Part shown: piece by piece, positions 9,064-18,269 of the stretch | Layout: every line of letters begins with the position of its first letter | Numbering within the stretch: position 1 is the stretch's first letter | Assembly: GCA_963772975.1 (NCBI GenBank) | Contig: CAVYZH010000010.1 | Span: 682,001 to 746,000 of the forward strand | Source: AC-32 sp963772975 | Lineage (GTDB): Bacteria; Actinomycetota; Thermoleophilia; Gaiellales; Gaiellaceae | Direction: 5' to 3' | DNA length: 64,000 bases | The notes under the pieces: generated by a model | What the model saw: the letters and a program-made list of their open reading frames with translations, nothing else | Told to the model about the DNA's origin: nothing | The model's database searches: none | Made by a program: the position numbers and the translations under genes

Positions 9064-9237
9064 ATGAGCGCGTCGAGCCCGCACCTGGCGACGCTGCTGC
9101 TGACGATCGGCGTCGGTCTGGTGATGTGCCGGATGGGCTTCCGGGAGCGGCGCCTGCTCCCGCGGCGCAGCCGAGGCAAGTGCGCCTCGTGCGGCCGTCA
9201 GCTCGGCGCGAGCCGCCGCTGCCCGTCCTGCGGCTAG
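9064..9237 (+). CDS. Small membrane-anchored zinc-ribbon protein
   Basis: 57 residues: a hydrophobic helix (about residues 7-22), a basic linker (FRERRLLPRRSRGK), then two cysteine pairs, CASC and CPSC, that form a minimal zinc ribbon. The start is uncertain (ATG 9064 or the in-frame GTG at 9034). It follows promoter-motif site B. Its stop shares CTAG with the stop of the convergent PAS-LuxR gene. Function unknown. Confidence 0.6.
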   Translation: MSASSPHLATLLLTIGVGLVMCRMGFRERRLLPRRSRGKCASCGRQLGASRRCPSCG

Positions 9238-9806
9238 CTCGTCGCCAGATGGCCATGCCGGGCGACGGCGACCGCCTCGATCCGGGAGTGGACGCCGAGC
9301 GCGCGAAACAGGTGGCGGATGTGGTTGCGGACCGTCTCCGGGCTGAGGTGGAGCTCGCCCGAGATCTGCGACGTCGAATGGCCGCGCTCCAGCAGGCGTA
9401 GCACCTCGGCCTGCCGCGGCGTCAGGCTTGGGTGCGGTGGCCGGTCAGGCTCCTCGTCGACGTGCACGAGCTGGCCGAAGACACCGATGATCTGGCCGCC
9501 CGAGTAGAGCGGGACGGCGCTGACCTCGACGTTGATCCGGTCGCCGTCGTCCTGGACGATCACCACCTCCTCGTCGGTCGACTCGACGTTGCCGACGACC
9601 TTCTGCGCGAAAGACACCCGCGCGCGCCGGGTCTCCTCGGGCGCGACCACGGAGGTGAACTGCCGCCCGGTGACGTCGCCGACCAGGCGCTTCCCGGCCG
9701 GGTTGACCCAGCGGATGATCCCGTGGGTGTCGATCACGTAGGCGGGCACGTTGATCTGCTCGAGCGCACCCTCGACATCAGCGTCCATCGCCCGGAGCCG
9801 GGACAT
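9234..9806 (-). CDS. PAS domain-LuxR transcription regulator
   Basis: 190 residues. The N-terminal PAS domain (about 12-115) contains VPAYVIDTHGIIRWVNPAG and a β-strand VFGQLVHV at its end. The C-terminal LuxR helix-turn-helix (about 128-185) shows LTPRQAEVLRLLERG, HLSPETVRNH and LFRALGV. Such regulators sense a small ligand, redox state or light through the PAS fold; no cofactor-binding Cys or His can be assigned here. It follows ftsH on the same strand 14 bases downstream but may have its own near-leaderless promoter (weak site K, 9860-9815). Confidence 0.85.
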   Translation of the reverse strand: MSRLRAMDADVEGALEQINVPAYVIDTHGIIRWVNPAGKRLVGDVTGRQFTSVVAPEETRRARVSFAQKVVGNVESTDEEVVIVQDDGDRINVEVSAVPLYSGGQIIGVFGQLVHVDEEPDRPPHPSLTPRQAEVLRLLERGHSTSQISGELHLSPETVRNHIRHLFRALGVHSRIEAVAVARHGHLATS

Positions 9807-9820
9807 CGGAGCCGAGTGTC

Positions 9821-11797
<1,977 letters not shown>

Positions 11798-11798
11798 G

Positions 11799-12008
11799 CT
11801 AGGCCTCCTCGCTCTGGCCCGCCGCCCGCCAGACGGAGATCCCGGTCAGCAGCGCAACCGCGAGCGGCAGCAGCCACCACGCGTTGACGCCGTGATCGTT
11901 CAGGACCCACACGAGCGCGAGCGCGACCGCGACACCCGCCGCCACCGTCCAGTCGTCGCCGACGATGAAGTTCCACCAGAACATCCCGAAGGCCTTCACG
12001 TACCTCAT
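11799..12008 (-). CDS. Small two-helix membrane protein upstream of ftsH
   Basis: 69 residues with an aromatic N-terminal part (FGMFWWNFIVGDDW) and two hydrophobic helices (about 20-36 and 43-60). Its ATG overlaps the stop of the preceding COG4280-like gene (ATGA), and its stop lies one base before the ftsH start, so it is translated with both. No known domain; it could be an FtsH accessory or subunit, which is only a guess from position. Confidence 0.7.
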   Translation of the reverse strand: MRYVKAFGMFWWNFIVGDDWTVAAGVAVALALVWVLNDHGVNAWWLLPLAVALLTGISVWRAAGQSEEA

Positions 12009-12763
12009 GCCCTCGCCTCCGCGGGCCTGACTGCGAGCCGCCGGTGCCGCAGCCCTCGCACGAGCAGCCAGGAGAACCCGCCGAGGAAGGCGATCAGCGC
12101 GAGCAGCGAGAGCTCGTCGCCAGGCCAGTCCGCGCCCGCGCCCTCGGCGCCCCAGAAGCAGCCGAAGCTCGTCAGCAGCAGGCCGACCGCGAACTTGATC
12201 GTGTTCTCCGGAACCCGCTGGAGCGGTCCGCGCGCGAGCACGCCGGCCACCACGACGACCACGAGCGCCACGACCGCAGAAACGATCGCGACGTCGAGCC
12301 GGCCCTGCGCGCTTCCGAACGTGATCACGATGAAGACGACCTCCAACCCTTCGAGCAGGACGCCCTTGAAGGCGACGGTGAAGGAGTACCAGTCGAGCCC
12401 GGCCCGCCGCTCTCCGCCGGCCGCCTCGGCCTCGGCCCGCTCGCGCTTGAAGGCCTCGTCCTCGTCGTGCAGCGGCTTGTAGCCGCTGGAGCGCAGGATC
12501 GCCTTGCGCAGCCACTGCAGCCCGAAGACGAGCAAGAGGCCGCCGACGAGCAGACGCAGGTCCTTGATTGGAATCTGCTTTAGCGCCGGCCCGAGCGCGG
12601 CGATGAGCACGGCGAGCACGACCGCCGCCGCGCCAACGCCGATCAGCGTCGAGCGCCAGCCGCGCACCGTGCCGACGCCGAGCACGATCGTCAGCGCCTC
12701 GACCATCTCGACCGCGCAGGCGAGGAACGCTCCGAGGCCGACAAGGATGGTGGCGGTGTGCAT
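12005..12763 (-). CDS. COG4280-like multi-pass membrane protein
   Basis: 252 residues from ATG at 12763 with six or more hydrophobic helices. The first helix carries acidic residues (ACAVEMVEALTIVLGVG), an arrangement also seen in FTR1- and GDT1-like cation transporters. A central charged loop (PLHDEDEAFKRERAEAE) is followed by a second acidic helix (LLEGLEVVFIVITFG). The repeat of VE-x-x-EAL and LEGLEVVF suggests two homologous halves with acidic membrane motifs, fitting a metal-ion or proton-coupled carrier. This is inference; family members are uncharacterised. Confidence 0.65.
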   Translation of the reverse strand: MHTATILVGLGAFLACAVEMVEALTIVLGVGTVRGWRSTLIGVGAAAVVLAVLIAALGPALKQIPIKDLRLLVGGLLLVFGLQWLRKAILRSSGYKPLHDEDEAFKRERAEAEAAGGERRAGLDWYSFTVAFKGVLLEGLEVVFIVITFGSAQGRLDVAIVSAVVALVVVVVAGVLARGPLQRVPENTIKFAVGLLLTSFGCFWGAEGAGADWPGDELSLLALIAFLGGFSWLLVRGLRHRRLAVRPAEARA

Positions 12764-12768
12764 GCCGG

Positions 12769-13473
12769 TCAGATCGGTTGTTGTAGCGGGACGCCGCCTG
12801 CGCTCGCGGGCGCAAGCCGTCCTCGGAGTAACACGGTCACCAGGACGCCGAAGACGAAGCCACCGACATGCGCGAAGAAGGCCGTGCCACCGCCGTGCGC
12901 ATGGGCGTCGAGCAGCCCGAAGTTCGCCTCGAACAGCTGGTAGAGGAACCAGAAGCCGAGGAAGAACATGGCCGAGATCCGGACGGGCCAGAAGACGATC
13001 AGCCCGAAGACGGTGCTGTTCGGGTAGAGGATGAAGTAGGCGCCGAGCACAGCGGCGATCGCGCCGCTCGCGCCGAGGTTCGGCGTGCGCGCGTCGGCGC
13101 CGTTGCCGAACATCAGCGTGAAGAAGGTCTGGGTCAGCGTCGCCACGAATCCGCCGGCGAAGTAGAAGAGCAGATAACGAACGTGCCCGTACGAGTCCTC
13201 GACGTTCTTGCCGAAGACCGCCAGGAAGAGCATGTTGCCGAGGATGTGGTCCCAGCTGCCGTGCAGGAACATGGACGTGATCCAGCTGTAACCCCACGAT
13301 TCGGGGCCGTGGCACGAACCGTTGACGGTGCATGGGTAGAACGAGGCATGGAAGACCGCATGGTTGAGGTCGGGCAGCTCGTAGAAGAGCCAGACCGCGA
13401 AGTTGGCGACGATGATCGCGACGTTGACGAACGGGAAGCGCCGAGCTGGTATGCCATCCGAGAGCGGAAGCAC
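12769..13473 (-). CDS. Rhomboid-family intramembrane serine protease
   Basis: Six membrane helices. The catalytic serine is in GASGAIAAVLGAY, the catalytic histidine in FFAHVGGFVFG, and SMFLHGSWDHILGNMLFL is the typical helix-2 region. GTG at 13473 gives 234 residues and avoids overlap with the divergent Dyp peroxidase gene; the open frame continues to 13542. It cleaves membrane protein substrates within the bilayer. It heads a four-gene operon ending in ftsH, so membrane protein quality control is a reasonable shared theme. Confidence 0.88.
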   Translation of the reverse strand: MLPLSDGIPARRFPFVNVAIIVANFAVWLFYELPDLNHAVFHASFYPCTVNGSCHGPESWGYSWITSMFLHGSWDHILGNMLFLAVFGKNVEDSYGHVRYLLFYFAGGFVATLTQTFFTLMFGNGADARTPNLGASGAIAAVLGAYFILYPNSTVFGLIVFWPVRISAMFFLGFWFLYQLFEANFGLLDAHAHGGGTAFFAHVGGFVFGVLVTVLLRGRLAPASAGGVPLQQPI

Positions 13474-13529
13474 CTGGCGAGTATCTGCCTCACCCGCATG
13501 CTGGCGCAATCGGAGATGATCAGCGGGCG

Positions 13530-14432
13530 ATGAACAATCCACAGGCCGGGATCTTCGCGCTCGGCACGAGCTCGCATGCCTACCTCGAGTTCGACGCCGT
13601 CGGCGGTCGTCACGGGCGCGACGTGGTGGCGGCGATCGCCTCGCTGCGCGAGCCCAGGACGACGATGGGCGGCGTCAACCTGGTGGCCGGCTTCCGGCCC
13701 GAGCTCTGGCGCTCGATCGTCCACCACGGCATGCCGCGCGGGCTCGAGGGCTTCAACGCCGAGCTGACCGGCGCCGACGGCTTCACCATGCCGGCCACGC
13801 AGCACGACGCCGTCCTTTGGCTCTCCGGCAGTGCCTACGACGTGATCTTCGACACGGCACGGGCGGCGATCGGCATGCTGGCAGGGCTCGCCACGGTCAC
13901 TGAGGAGACGTCGAGCTGGTCGTACCAGCACGACCGCGACCTGACCGGCTTCATCGACGGCACCGAGAACCCAACGTTGATCGAGGCGCCCGGGTTCGTG
14001 CTCGTTCCCGAGGGCAGCCCGGGCGAGGGCGGCACGATCCTGCTCCTGCAGAAGTGGGAGCACGATGCCGGTGCCTGGGAGGCACTGCCCGTCCAGGAGC
14101 AAGAGCTCGCCATGGGCCGGACGAAGCTCGACAGCGTGGAGCTCGAGAACAAGCCGGCCGACTCGCACGTCGCTGCCACCGACCAGGACCGCTTCGGCCA
14201 CATCTTCCGCCGCAACATGGCCTACGGCACGGTCACGAATCACGGCACGATGTTCGTCGGCTTCGCCTCGGAGCAGAAGCCGCTCGCGGACATGCTGACG
14301 AGCATGGTCGAGACGCCCGACGCGCTGACGCGGTATTCGCATCCGCTGACCGGTGCCTATTACTTCGTGCCGTCGATCGAGTCGCTGTTGCAGGTCTCGA
14401 ATCACGGCGCCAACGACGGTACCCCGGTCTAG
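13530..14432 (+). CDS. Dyp-type heme peroxidase
   Basis: 300 residues, typical of YfeX-like (class B/P) Dyp peroxidases. The signature GFIDGTENP carries the distal catalytic Asp near residue 143. The heme-ligand His is most likely in DSHVAATDQDRFGHIFRRN, which also holds the distal Arg. There is no Tat signal, so it is cytoplasmic or encapsulated. Dyp peroxidases are known encapsulin cargo, and an encapsulated-ferritin gene follows 90 bases later. Its C-terminus shows no obvious cargo-loading peptide, and no encapsulin gene lies in this window. Confidence 0.92.
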   Translation: MNNPQAGIFALGTSSHAYLEFDAVGGRHGRDVVAAIASLREPRTTMGGVNLVAGFRPELWRSIVHHGMPRGLEGFNAELTGADGFTMPATQHDAVLWLSGSAYDVIFDTARAAIGMLAGLATVTEETSSWSYQHDRDLTGFIDGTENPTLIEAPGFVLVPEGSPGEGGTILLLQKWEHDAGAWEALPVQEQELAMGRTKLDSVELENKPADSHVAATDQDRFGHIFRRNMAYGTVTNHGTMFVGFASEQKPLADMLTSMVETPDALTRYSHPLTGAYYFVPSIESLLQVSNHGANDGTPV

Positions 14433-14522
14433 GGCCGCCGGGAAACGAGCGAATCTCGGATCGGCTGCGGCTTTTCCGCCGATCGGTCAAAGTGGCGCGC
14501 TGTATCGCGAAAAGGAGGCGAG

Positions 14523-14836
14523 ATGGGCTTCGACCAGTACCACGAGCCTGCCAGGAGCTGAGCGCCGAGACGAGGACGTCGCTCGCAGATCGCGTCGTGA
14601 CGGAGGAGGCGAGGCGATGCTGGTACGAGCAGCGGATCTCACTCGAGCCGGAGGCTCAGGCGAAGGCGATCATGGAGAACGCGCAGGCCGAGGAGTTCAA
14701 GCACTTCGGCATGGACCTCGAGTTCCTGTTGCGGCGCACGCCAAAATGGCGCGTCGCCCTGCAGGCGATCCTCTTCAGCGAGGGCGACATCGTCGAGGCT
14801 GGTGAAAAGGCGGAGGAGGCCGAAGGGCTCGGCTGA
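14523..14836 (+). pseudogene. Encapsulated ferritin-like (EncFtn) cargo gene with multiple small deletions
   Basis: AAGGAGG precedes ATG at 14523. The first codons read MGFDQYHEPAR and then hit TGA. In the next frame the family pattern continues as QELSAETRT, TEEA, WYEQRI, NAQAEEFKHFGMD and LEFLLRRTPKWR. Between ELSAETRT and WYEQRI the protein is shorter and scrambled relative to the family; aligning codons suggests about five further one- or two-base losses within 60 bases. Iron-ligand positions EE-x-x-H survive in AEEFKHF. Normal members are about 100 residues, form decamers and oxidise iron inside encapsulin shells. As read, it cannot be expressed. Confidence 0.75.
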
Positions 14837-14845
14837 CCAGTCGGG

Positions 14846-15130
14846 CTAGTCCGGCGGGAGCCTGCCGGCCCAGTCGCGCTCGGCTTCGCTCTCCATCTTC
14901 TCCAGCCGCTCGTAGTAGTCCGGGAACTCTTTCATGTGCGCGAGCGCGATCTTGCCGGTCACGATCGGGTCGTCGTGGGTGACGTCCGTCTGCGGATCGT
15001 GGCTGCCGTGCTCGAACTCGACGTCCATCCCCGCCCGGAACTGCTCGAGGTCGAAGCGGTTCCAGTCGACGCCGATCTCGTCGCCGACGCGCTGCGCCTC
15101 TTCGGTCGAAGTTCGTCTGGTCGCGGTCAT
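14846..15130 (-). CDS. DUF5661-like small soluble protein
   Basis: 94 residues from ATG at 15130, with AGGAGG upstream. Conserved features include FRAGMDVEFEHG, TDVTHDDP and GKIALAHMKEFPDYYERL, matching the DUF5661 pattern as I recall it. No membrane or signal segment. The ATG overlaps the stop of the DUF4239 gene (ATGA), so it is the last gene of that operon. Function unknown. Confidence 0.7.
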   Translation of the reverse strand: MTATRRTSTEEAQRVGDEIGVDWNRFDLEQFRAGMDVEFEHGSHDPQTDVTHDDPIVTGKIALAHMKEFPDYYERLEKMESEAERDWAGRLPPD

Positions 15131-15957
15131 CTCGTACCTCCTCTTCCTTGCAGGTCGCACGGGATCTGGAAACGCTCCCTGGCGATGCCAGTGTCGTGCG
15201 TTAGGCGCCCGACGGTCCGCTCCATCGCGAGGGGCCGCAGGCCGCCGGTTCCGTGGTGGTACGGATTGTCGAGGAACCAGAGGAGCAGCAGCGTGGAGGT
15301 GATCACCACCGCGACGCTACCCATCATGGTCGCCTGCACGATCACTCGCTCGGCGCTGTCGGCGAAGAAAAGCATGAAGACGAAGATGATCCCGGCGGTC
15401 AGCAAGAGGACGATCCAGAGCGGGGTCGGGATCACGCCCTCGGCGCCGTGCGTCCGGTCGGCGCGCGCGCTCTCGCGGTCGGTGCGCTGGTCGAGCCATT
15501 TGCCGTAGGCGGCCTGTTCGGATGCCGAGCTCGGCTCGAGGGTCTGCAGCGTGCGGAACATGGCGACTCCCCATGGGTTGTAGGCGTCGCTGTTCGTTCC
15601 CGACTCCATCCGCGGCCATTCCTCGTGCACGACACTGCGCGCGTAACAGACCAGCTCGCCCGAAAGGCGGCCTCGCGCTGCGGCCGGCATCAGCTGGGCG
15701 GTCTCGAACTGCTCCAACACGATCTGCGCCTCGTTCTCGCCGCCGCTGCGCGAGGTGTCGAAGCTCTCGAAGGCGAGGAAGACGACGAAGCCCAGCAGCA
15801 CCGCGAATCCGGTCGCGAGGACGCCGAACACCCCGGCGGCGCGGTCGCCGTCCTCGAAGTAGCTGCCCTCTGGTGCCCGGCGCCGCACGAGCAGCATTGC
15901 GGTGACGGCGGCAGAGCCCACGACTGCGACGATCAGCGCTGCCCAGTAAAGGTTCAC
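15127..15957 (-). CDS. DUF4239 (bestrophin-like) membrane protein, second copy
   Basis: 276 residues: an N-terminal helix (about 5-24), a second helix (about 43-63), a long soluble loop with many Glu, Arg and Ser, then two C-terminal helices (about 178-196 and 205-225). This two-plus-two arrangement is that of DUF4239, also called bestrophin-like. Its GTG start overlaps the stop of the upstream paralogue (GTGA), so the two are made together and may form a hetero-oligomer. Channel function is suggested only by remote similarity to bestrophins. Confidence 0.7.
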   Translation of the reverse strand: MNLYWAALIVAVVGSAAVTAMLLVRRRAPEGSYFEDGDRAAGVFGVLATGFAVLLGFVVFLAFESFDTSRSGGENEAQIVLEQFETAQLMPAAARGRLSGELVCYARSVVHEEWPRMESGTNSDAYNPWGVAMFRTLQTLEPSSASEQAAYGKWLDQRTDRESARADRTHGAEGVIPTPLWIVLLLTAGIIFVFMLFFADSAERVIVQATMMGSVAVVITSTLLLLWFLDNPYHHGTGGLRPLAMERTVGRLTHDTGIARERFQIPCDLQGRGGTR

Positions 15958-16745
15958 GGTGTCGCCCCGCGCGCCGCCGGCGGTAGTGCCATCGAGTCAC
16001 GAAGGGCGATGAGCGGAGCGTCGGGGACGCGGATCAGCCCTCGCGTCGGCCGGTCGAGGTCGAAGATCACCACCAGGAGCACGGTCACGAGCCCCCCGGC
16101 GAGGATGACCGTGGTGGCACCCCGACCGTGCAGGGCCGTATAAAAGGAGAGCAGGCCGAAGGCGAACGCGGCGCCGAACACTTCCAGCACGAGCACGGCG
16201 GTGGGAATCCGGTTGTTGAGTGCCGCGACGCGCACCGTCTGCTGGTCGATCATCTCGTTCAGGGTCTCGACGTAGAGCCGCGGCGCGCTGTCTCGTGGCG
16301 CGGCGGTGAGCGCGTCCCCCGCCAGGCTCCAGAGCCGGCGCTGAAGCACGTCTTCGTGGGCGACCGCATCGTCGAAGCTGTCGGTGGTCGGCACCGACGT
16401 CGACAGCTCGAGGCTGGCGTCCGTGTACTGCCTGAGCAGCTGCAGCGAGCGGCTGCGCATCGGCTCGGCCAGGGTCTGGGCGCGCAGGTAGGTGGTCCCA
16501 ATCGTGTCGGCGTCGTCGACGACGGCGGCCCGGCGCGTGTCGTAGCGGCCGAGAGCCAGCGTCAGGCCGAAGGCCAGGATCAATCCGACGAGTGCGAAGA
16601 AGGCCCCTTGCACGATTCCGACCGGCTCGCGAAGTGTCTCCTGGGTGCGCAAAACGCGGCCGGCCGCATAGCCGACCGCCACGAAGCCGAAGACGAGTCC
16701 GGCGATGATCAGCCAGAGCTCCCAGGTGCTCAGGCGGAAGAACAC
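15954..16745 (-). CDS. DUF4239 (bestrophin-like) membrane protein, first copy
   Basis: 263 residues from GTG with helices at about 9-29 and 44-66. A soluble helical middle contains DTIGTTYLRAQTL and the polar stretch up to MIDQQTVRVAALNNR, the most family-typical part. Two more helices lie at about 190-210 and 213-230. It is first in an operon with the second DUF4239 gene and the DUF5661-like gene, and it diverges from the glutamate decarboxylase gene. Confidence 0.75.
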   Translation of the reverse strand: MFFRLSTWELWLIIAGLVFGFVAVGYAAGRVLRTQETLREPVGIVQGAFFALVGLILAFGLTLALGRYDTRRAAVVDDADTIGTTYLRAQTLAEPMRSRSLQLLRQYTDASLELSTSVPTTDSFDDAVAHEDVLQRRLWSLAGDALTAAPRDSAPRLYVETLNEMIDQQTVRVAALNNRIPTAVLVLEVFGAAFAFGLLSFYTALHGRGATTVILAGGLVTVLLVVIFDLDRPTRGLIRVPDAPLIALRDSMALPPAARGATP

Positions 16746-16778
16746 GGGTGCAGAATCTCAGAGCGCCGGGCCGTCGAG

Positions 16779-16824
16779 ATCATTCGATTCGGGTGAGGCC
16801 GCGCTTCGCATAGTCGGTGAGGCT
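16779..16824 (+). promoter_or_regulatory. Weaker copy of the bipartite motif, site J (glutamate decarboxylase)
   Basis: ATCATTCGATTCGGGTGAGG (16779-16798) differs from the consensus at four fixed positions. Twenty bases on lies GAGGCT (16819-16824), the same hexamer as at sites A and F. It is 31 bases before the decarboxylase ATG. Confidence 0.4.
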
Positions 16825-16854
16825 GGTGCCGACGCCGACGAAAGGATCCCCGAG

Positions 16855-18246
16855 ATGAGCCTTACCCACCCGCAAACGAACCACCGGCAACACGAGGAGC
16901 TCGCGGTGCAGCCGCTGTTCGGGCTCGAGGGAACGACGATCCCGCGCCACGAGATCCCCGAGGAGCAGCTCTCACCCGACGTCGCCTACCAGATCATCCA
17001 CGACGAGCTGATGCTCGACGGCAACGCCCGCCTCAACGTCGCCACGTTCGTGACGACCTGGATGGAGCCGCAGGCACAGAAGCTGATGGCGGAGTGCTTC
17101 GACAAGAACATGATCGACAAGGACGAGTACCCGCAGACAGCGGAGATCGAGGCGCGCTGTGTGAACATGCTCAGCCGGCTCTGGCATGCGCCGGACGCCG
17201 ACCAGGCCACCGGCTGCTCGACCACCGGATCGAGCGAGGCCGCGATGCTCGGTGGGCTGGCGCTGAAGCGCCGCTGGATGCAGCGGCGCAGGGCGGAGGG
17301 GAAGCCGGTCGACCGGCCGAATCTCGTGATGGGCATCAACGTCCAGGTGTGCTGGGAGAAGCTCGCCAACTACTGGGACGTCGAGATGCGGCTCGTCCCG
17401 ATGGAGGGCGACCGCTTCCACCTGTCGGCGGAGGAAGCCGTCAAGCTCTGCGATGAGAACACGATCGGCGTGATCGCGATCCTCGGGTCGACGTTCGACG
17501 GCTCCTACGAGCCGGTGGAGGAGATCTGCCAGGCCCTCGACGCGTTCGAGGCCGAGACGGGAATCGACATCCCGGTCCACGTCGACGGAGCGTCCGGAGC
17601 GTTCGTCGCGCCGTTCATCGACGAAGACCTGGTCTGGGACTTCCAGCTCGCGCGCGTCGCCTCGATCAACGCGTCCGGCCACAAGTACGGGCTGGTGTAC
17701 CCCGGCGTCGGCTGGGTCGTCTGGCGCGACAGCGCCGCGCTTCCCGAAGATCTGATCTTCTGGGTCAACTACCTCGGTGACAACATGCCCACCTTCGCGC
17801 TCAACTTCTCGCGCCCGGGCGCGCAGGTGGTCGCCCAGTACTACAACTTCCTGCGGCTCGGGTTCGACGGCTACAAGCGCGTCCAGGCGTATGCGCGGGA
17901 CGTTGCCACCCGGCTCTCGGGCGAGATCGAAGAGATCGGGCCGTTCGAGCTGATCACCCGTGGCGACGAGTTGCCCGTCTTCGCGTTCACGGTGAAGGAC
18001 GAGGTCGAGAACTTCACCGTCTTCGACGTCTCGAACGCGCTCCGGGAGCGCGGCTGGCAGGTGCCCGCCTACACATTCCCGAAGAATCGCGAGGACCTCT
18101 CCGCGCTGAGAGTGGTCGTCCGTCGCGGCTTCACGCACGACATGGCAAACCTGCTGCTGGCCGACCTGAGGCGCCAGCTACCGCGACTCGAGCAACAGGC
18201 CGCGCCCGTCCACGACGCCGCGTCAGCCTCGGGCTTCCGCCATTAA
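16855..18246 (+). CDS. gadB: Glutamate decarboxylase
   Basis: 463 residues from ATG with AAAGGA upstream. It is a type II PLP decarboxylase: TTGSSEAAMLGG (cofactor phosphate contact), VHVDGASGAFVAPF (Asp binding the PLP ring) and SINASGHKYGLVYPG with the Schiff-base Lys277, the same position as in E. coli GadB. It turns glutamate and a proton into GABA and CO2, supporting acid tolerance. No Glu/GABA antiporter is adjacent. A weak motif-type promoter (site J) lies just upstream. Confidence 0.95.
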   Translation: MSLTHPQTNHRQHEELAVQPLFGLEGTTIPRHEIPEEQLSPDVAYQIIHDELMLDGNARLNVATFVTTWMEPQAQKLMAECFDKNMIDKDEYPQTAEIEARCVNMLSRLWHAPDADQATGCSTTGSSEAAMLGGLALKRRWMQRRRAEGKPVDRPNLVMGINVQVCWEKLANYWDVEMRLVPMEGDRFHLSAEEAVKLCDENTIGVIAILGSTFDGSYEPVEEICQALDAFEAETGIDIPVHVDGASGAFVAPFIDEDLVWDFQLARVASINASGHKYGLVYPGVGWVVWRDSAALPEDLIFWVNYLGDNMPTFALNFSRPGAQVVAQYYNFLRLGFDGYKRVQAYARDVATRLSGEIEEIGPFELITRGDELPVFAFTVKDEVENFTVFDVSNALRERGWQVPAYTFPKNREDLSALRVVVRRGFTHDMANLLLADLRRQLPRLEQQAAPVHDAASASGFRH

Positions 18247-18269
18247 GAGCTAGCGATTAACGTCACCGT

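Noticed and set aside
14553..14562. In-frame TGA in the EncFtn gene as a possible selenocysteine codon
   Set aside because: Family residues continue in a different frame after it, so it is created by a frameshift; there is no Cys at that position in the family and no suitable hairpin follows.
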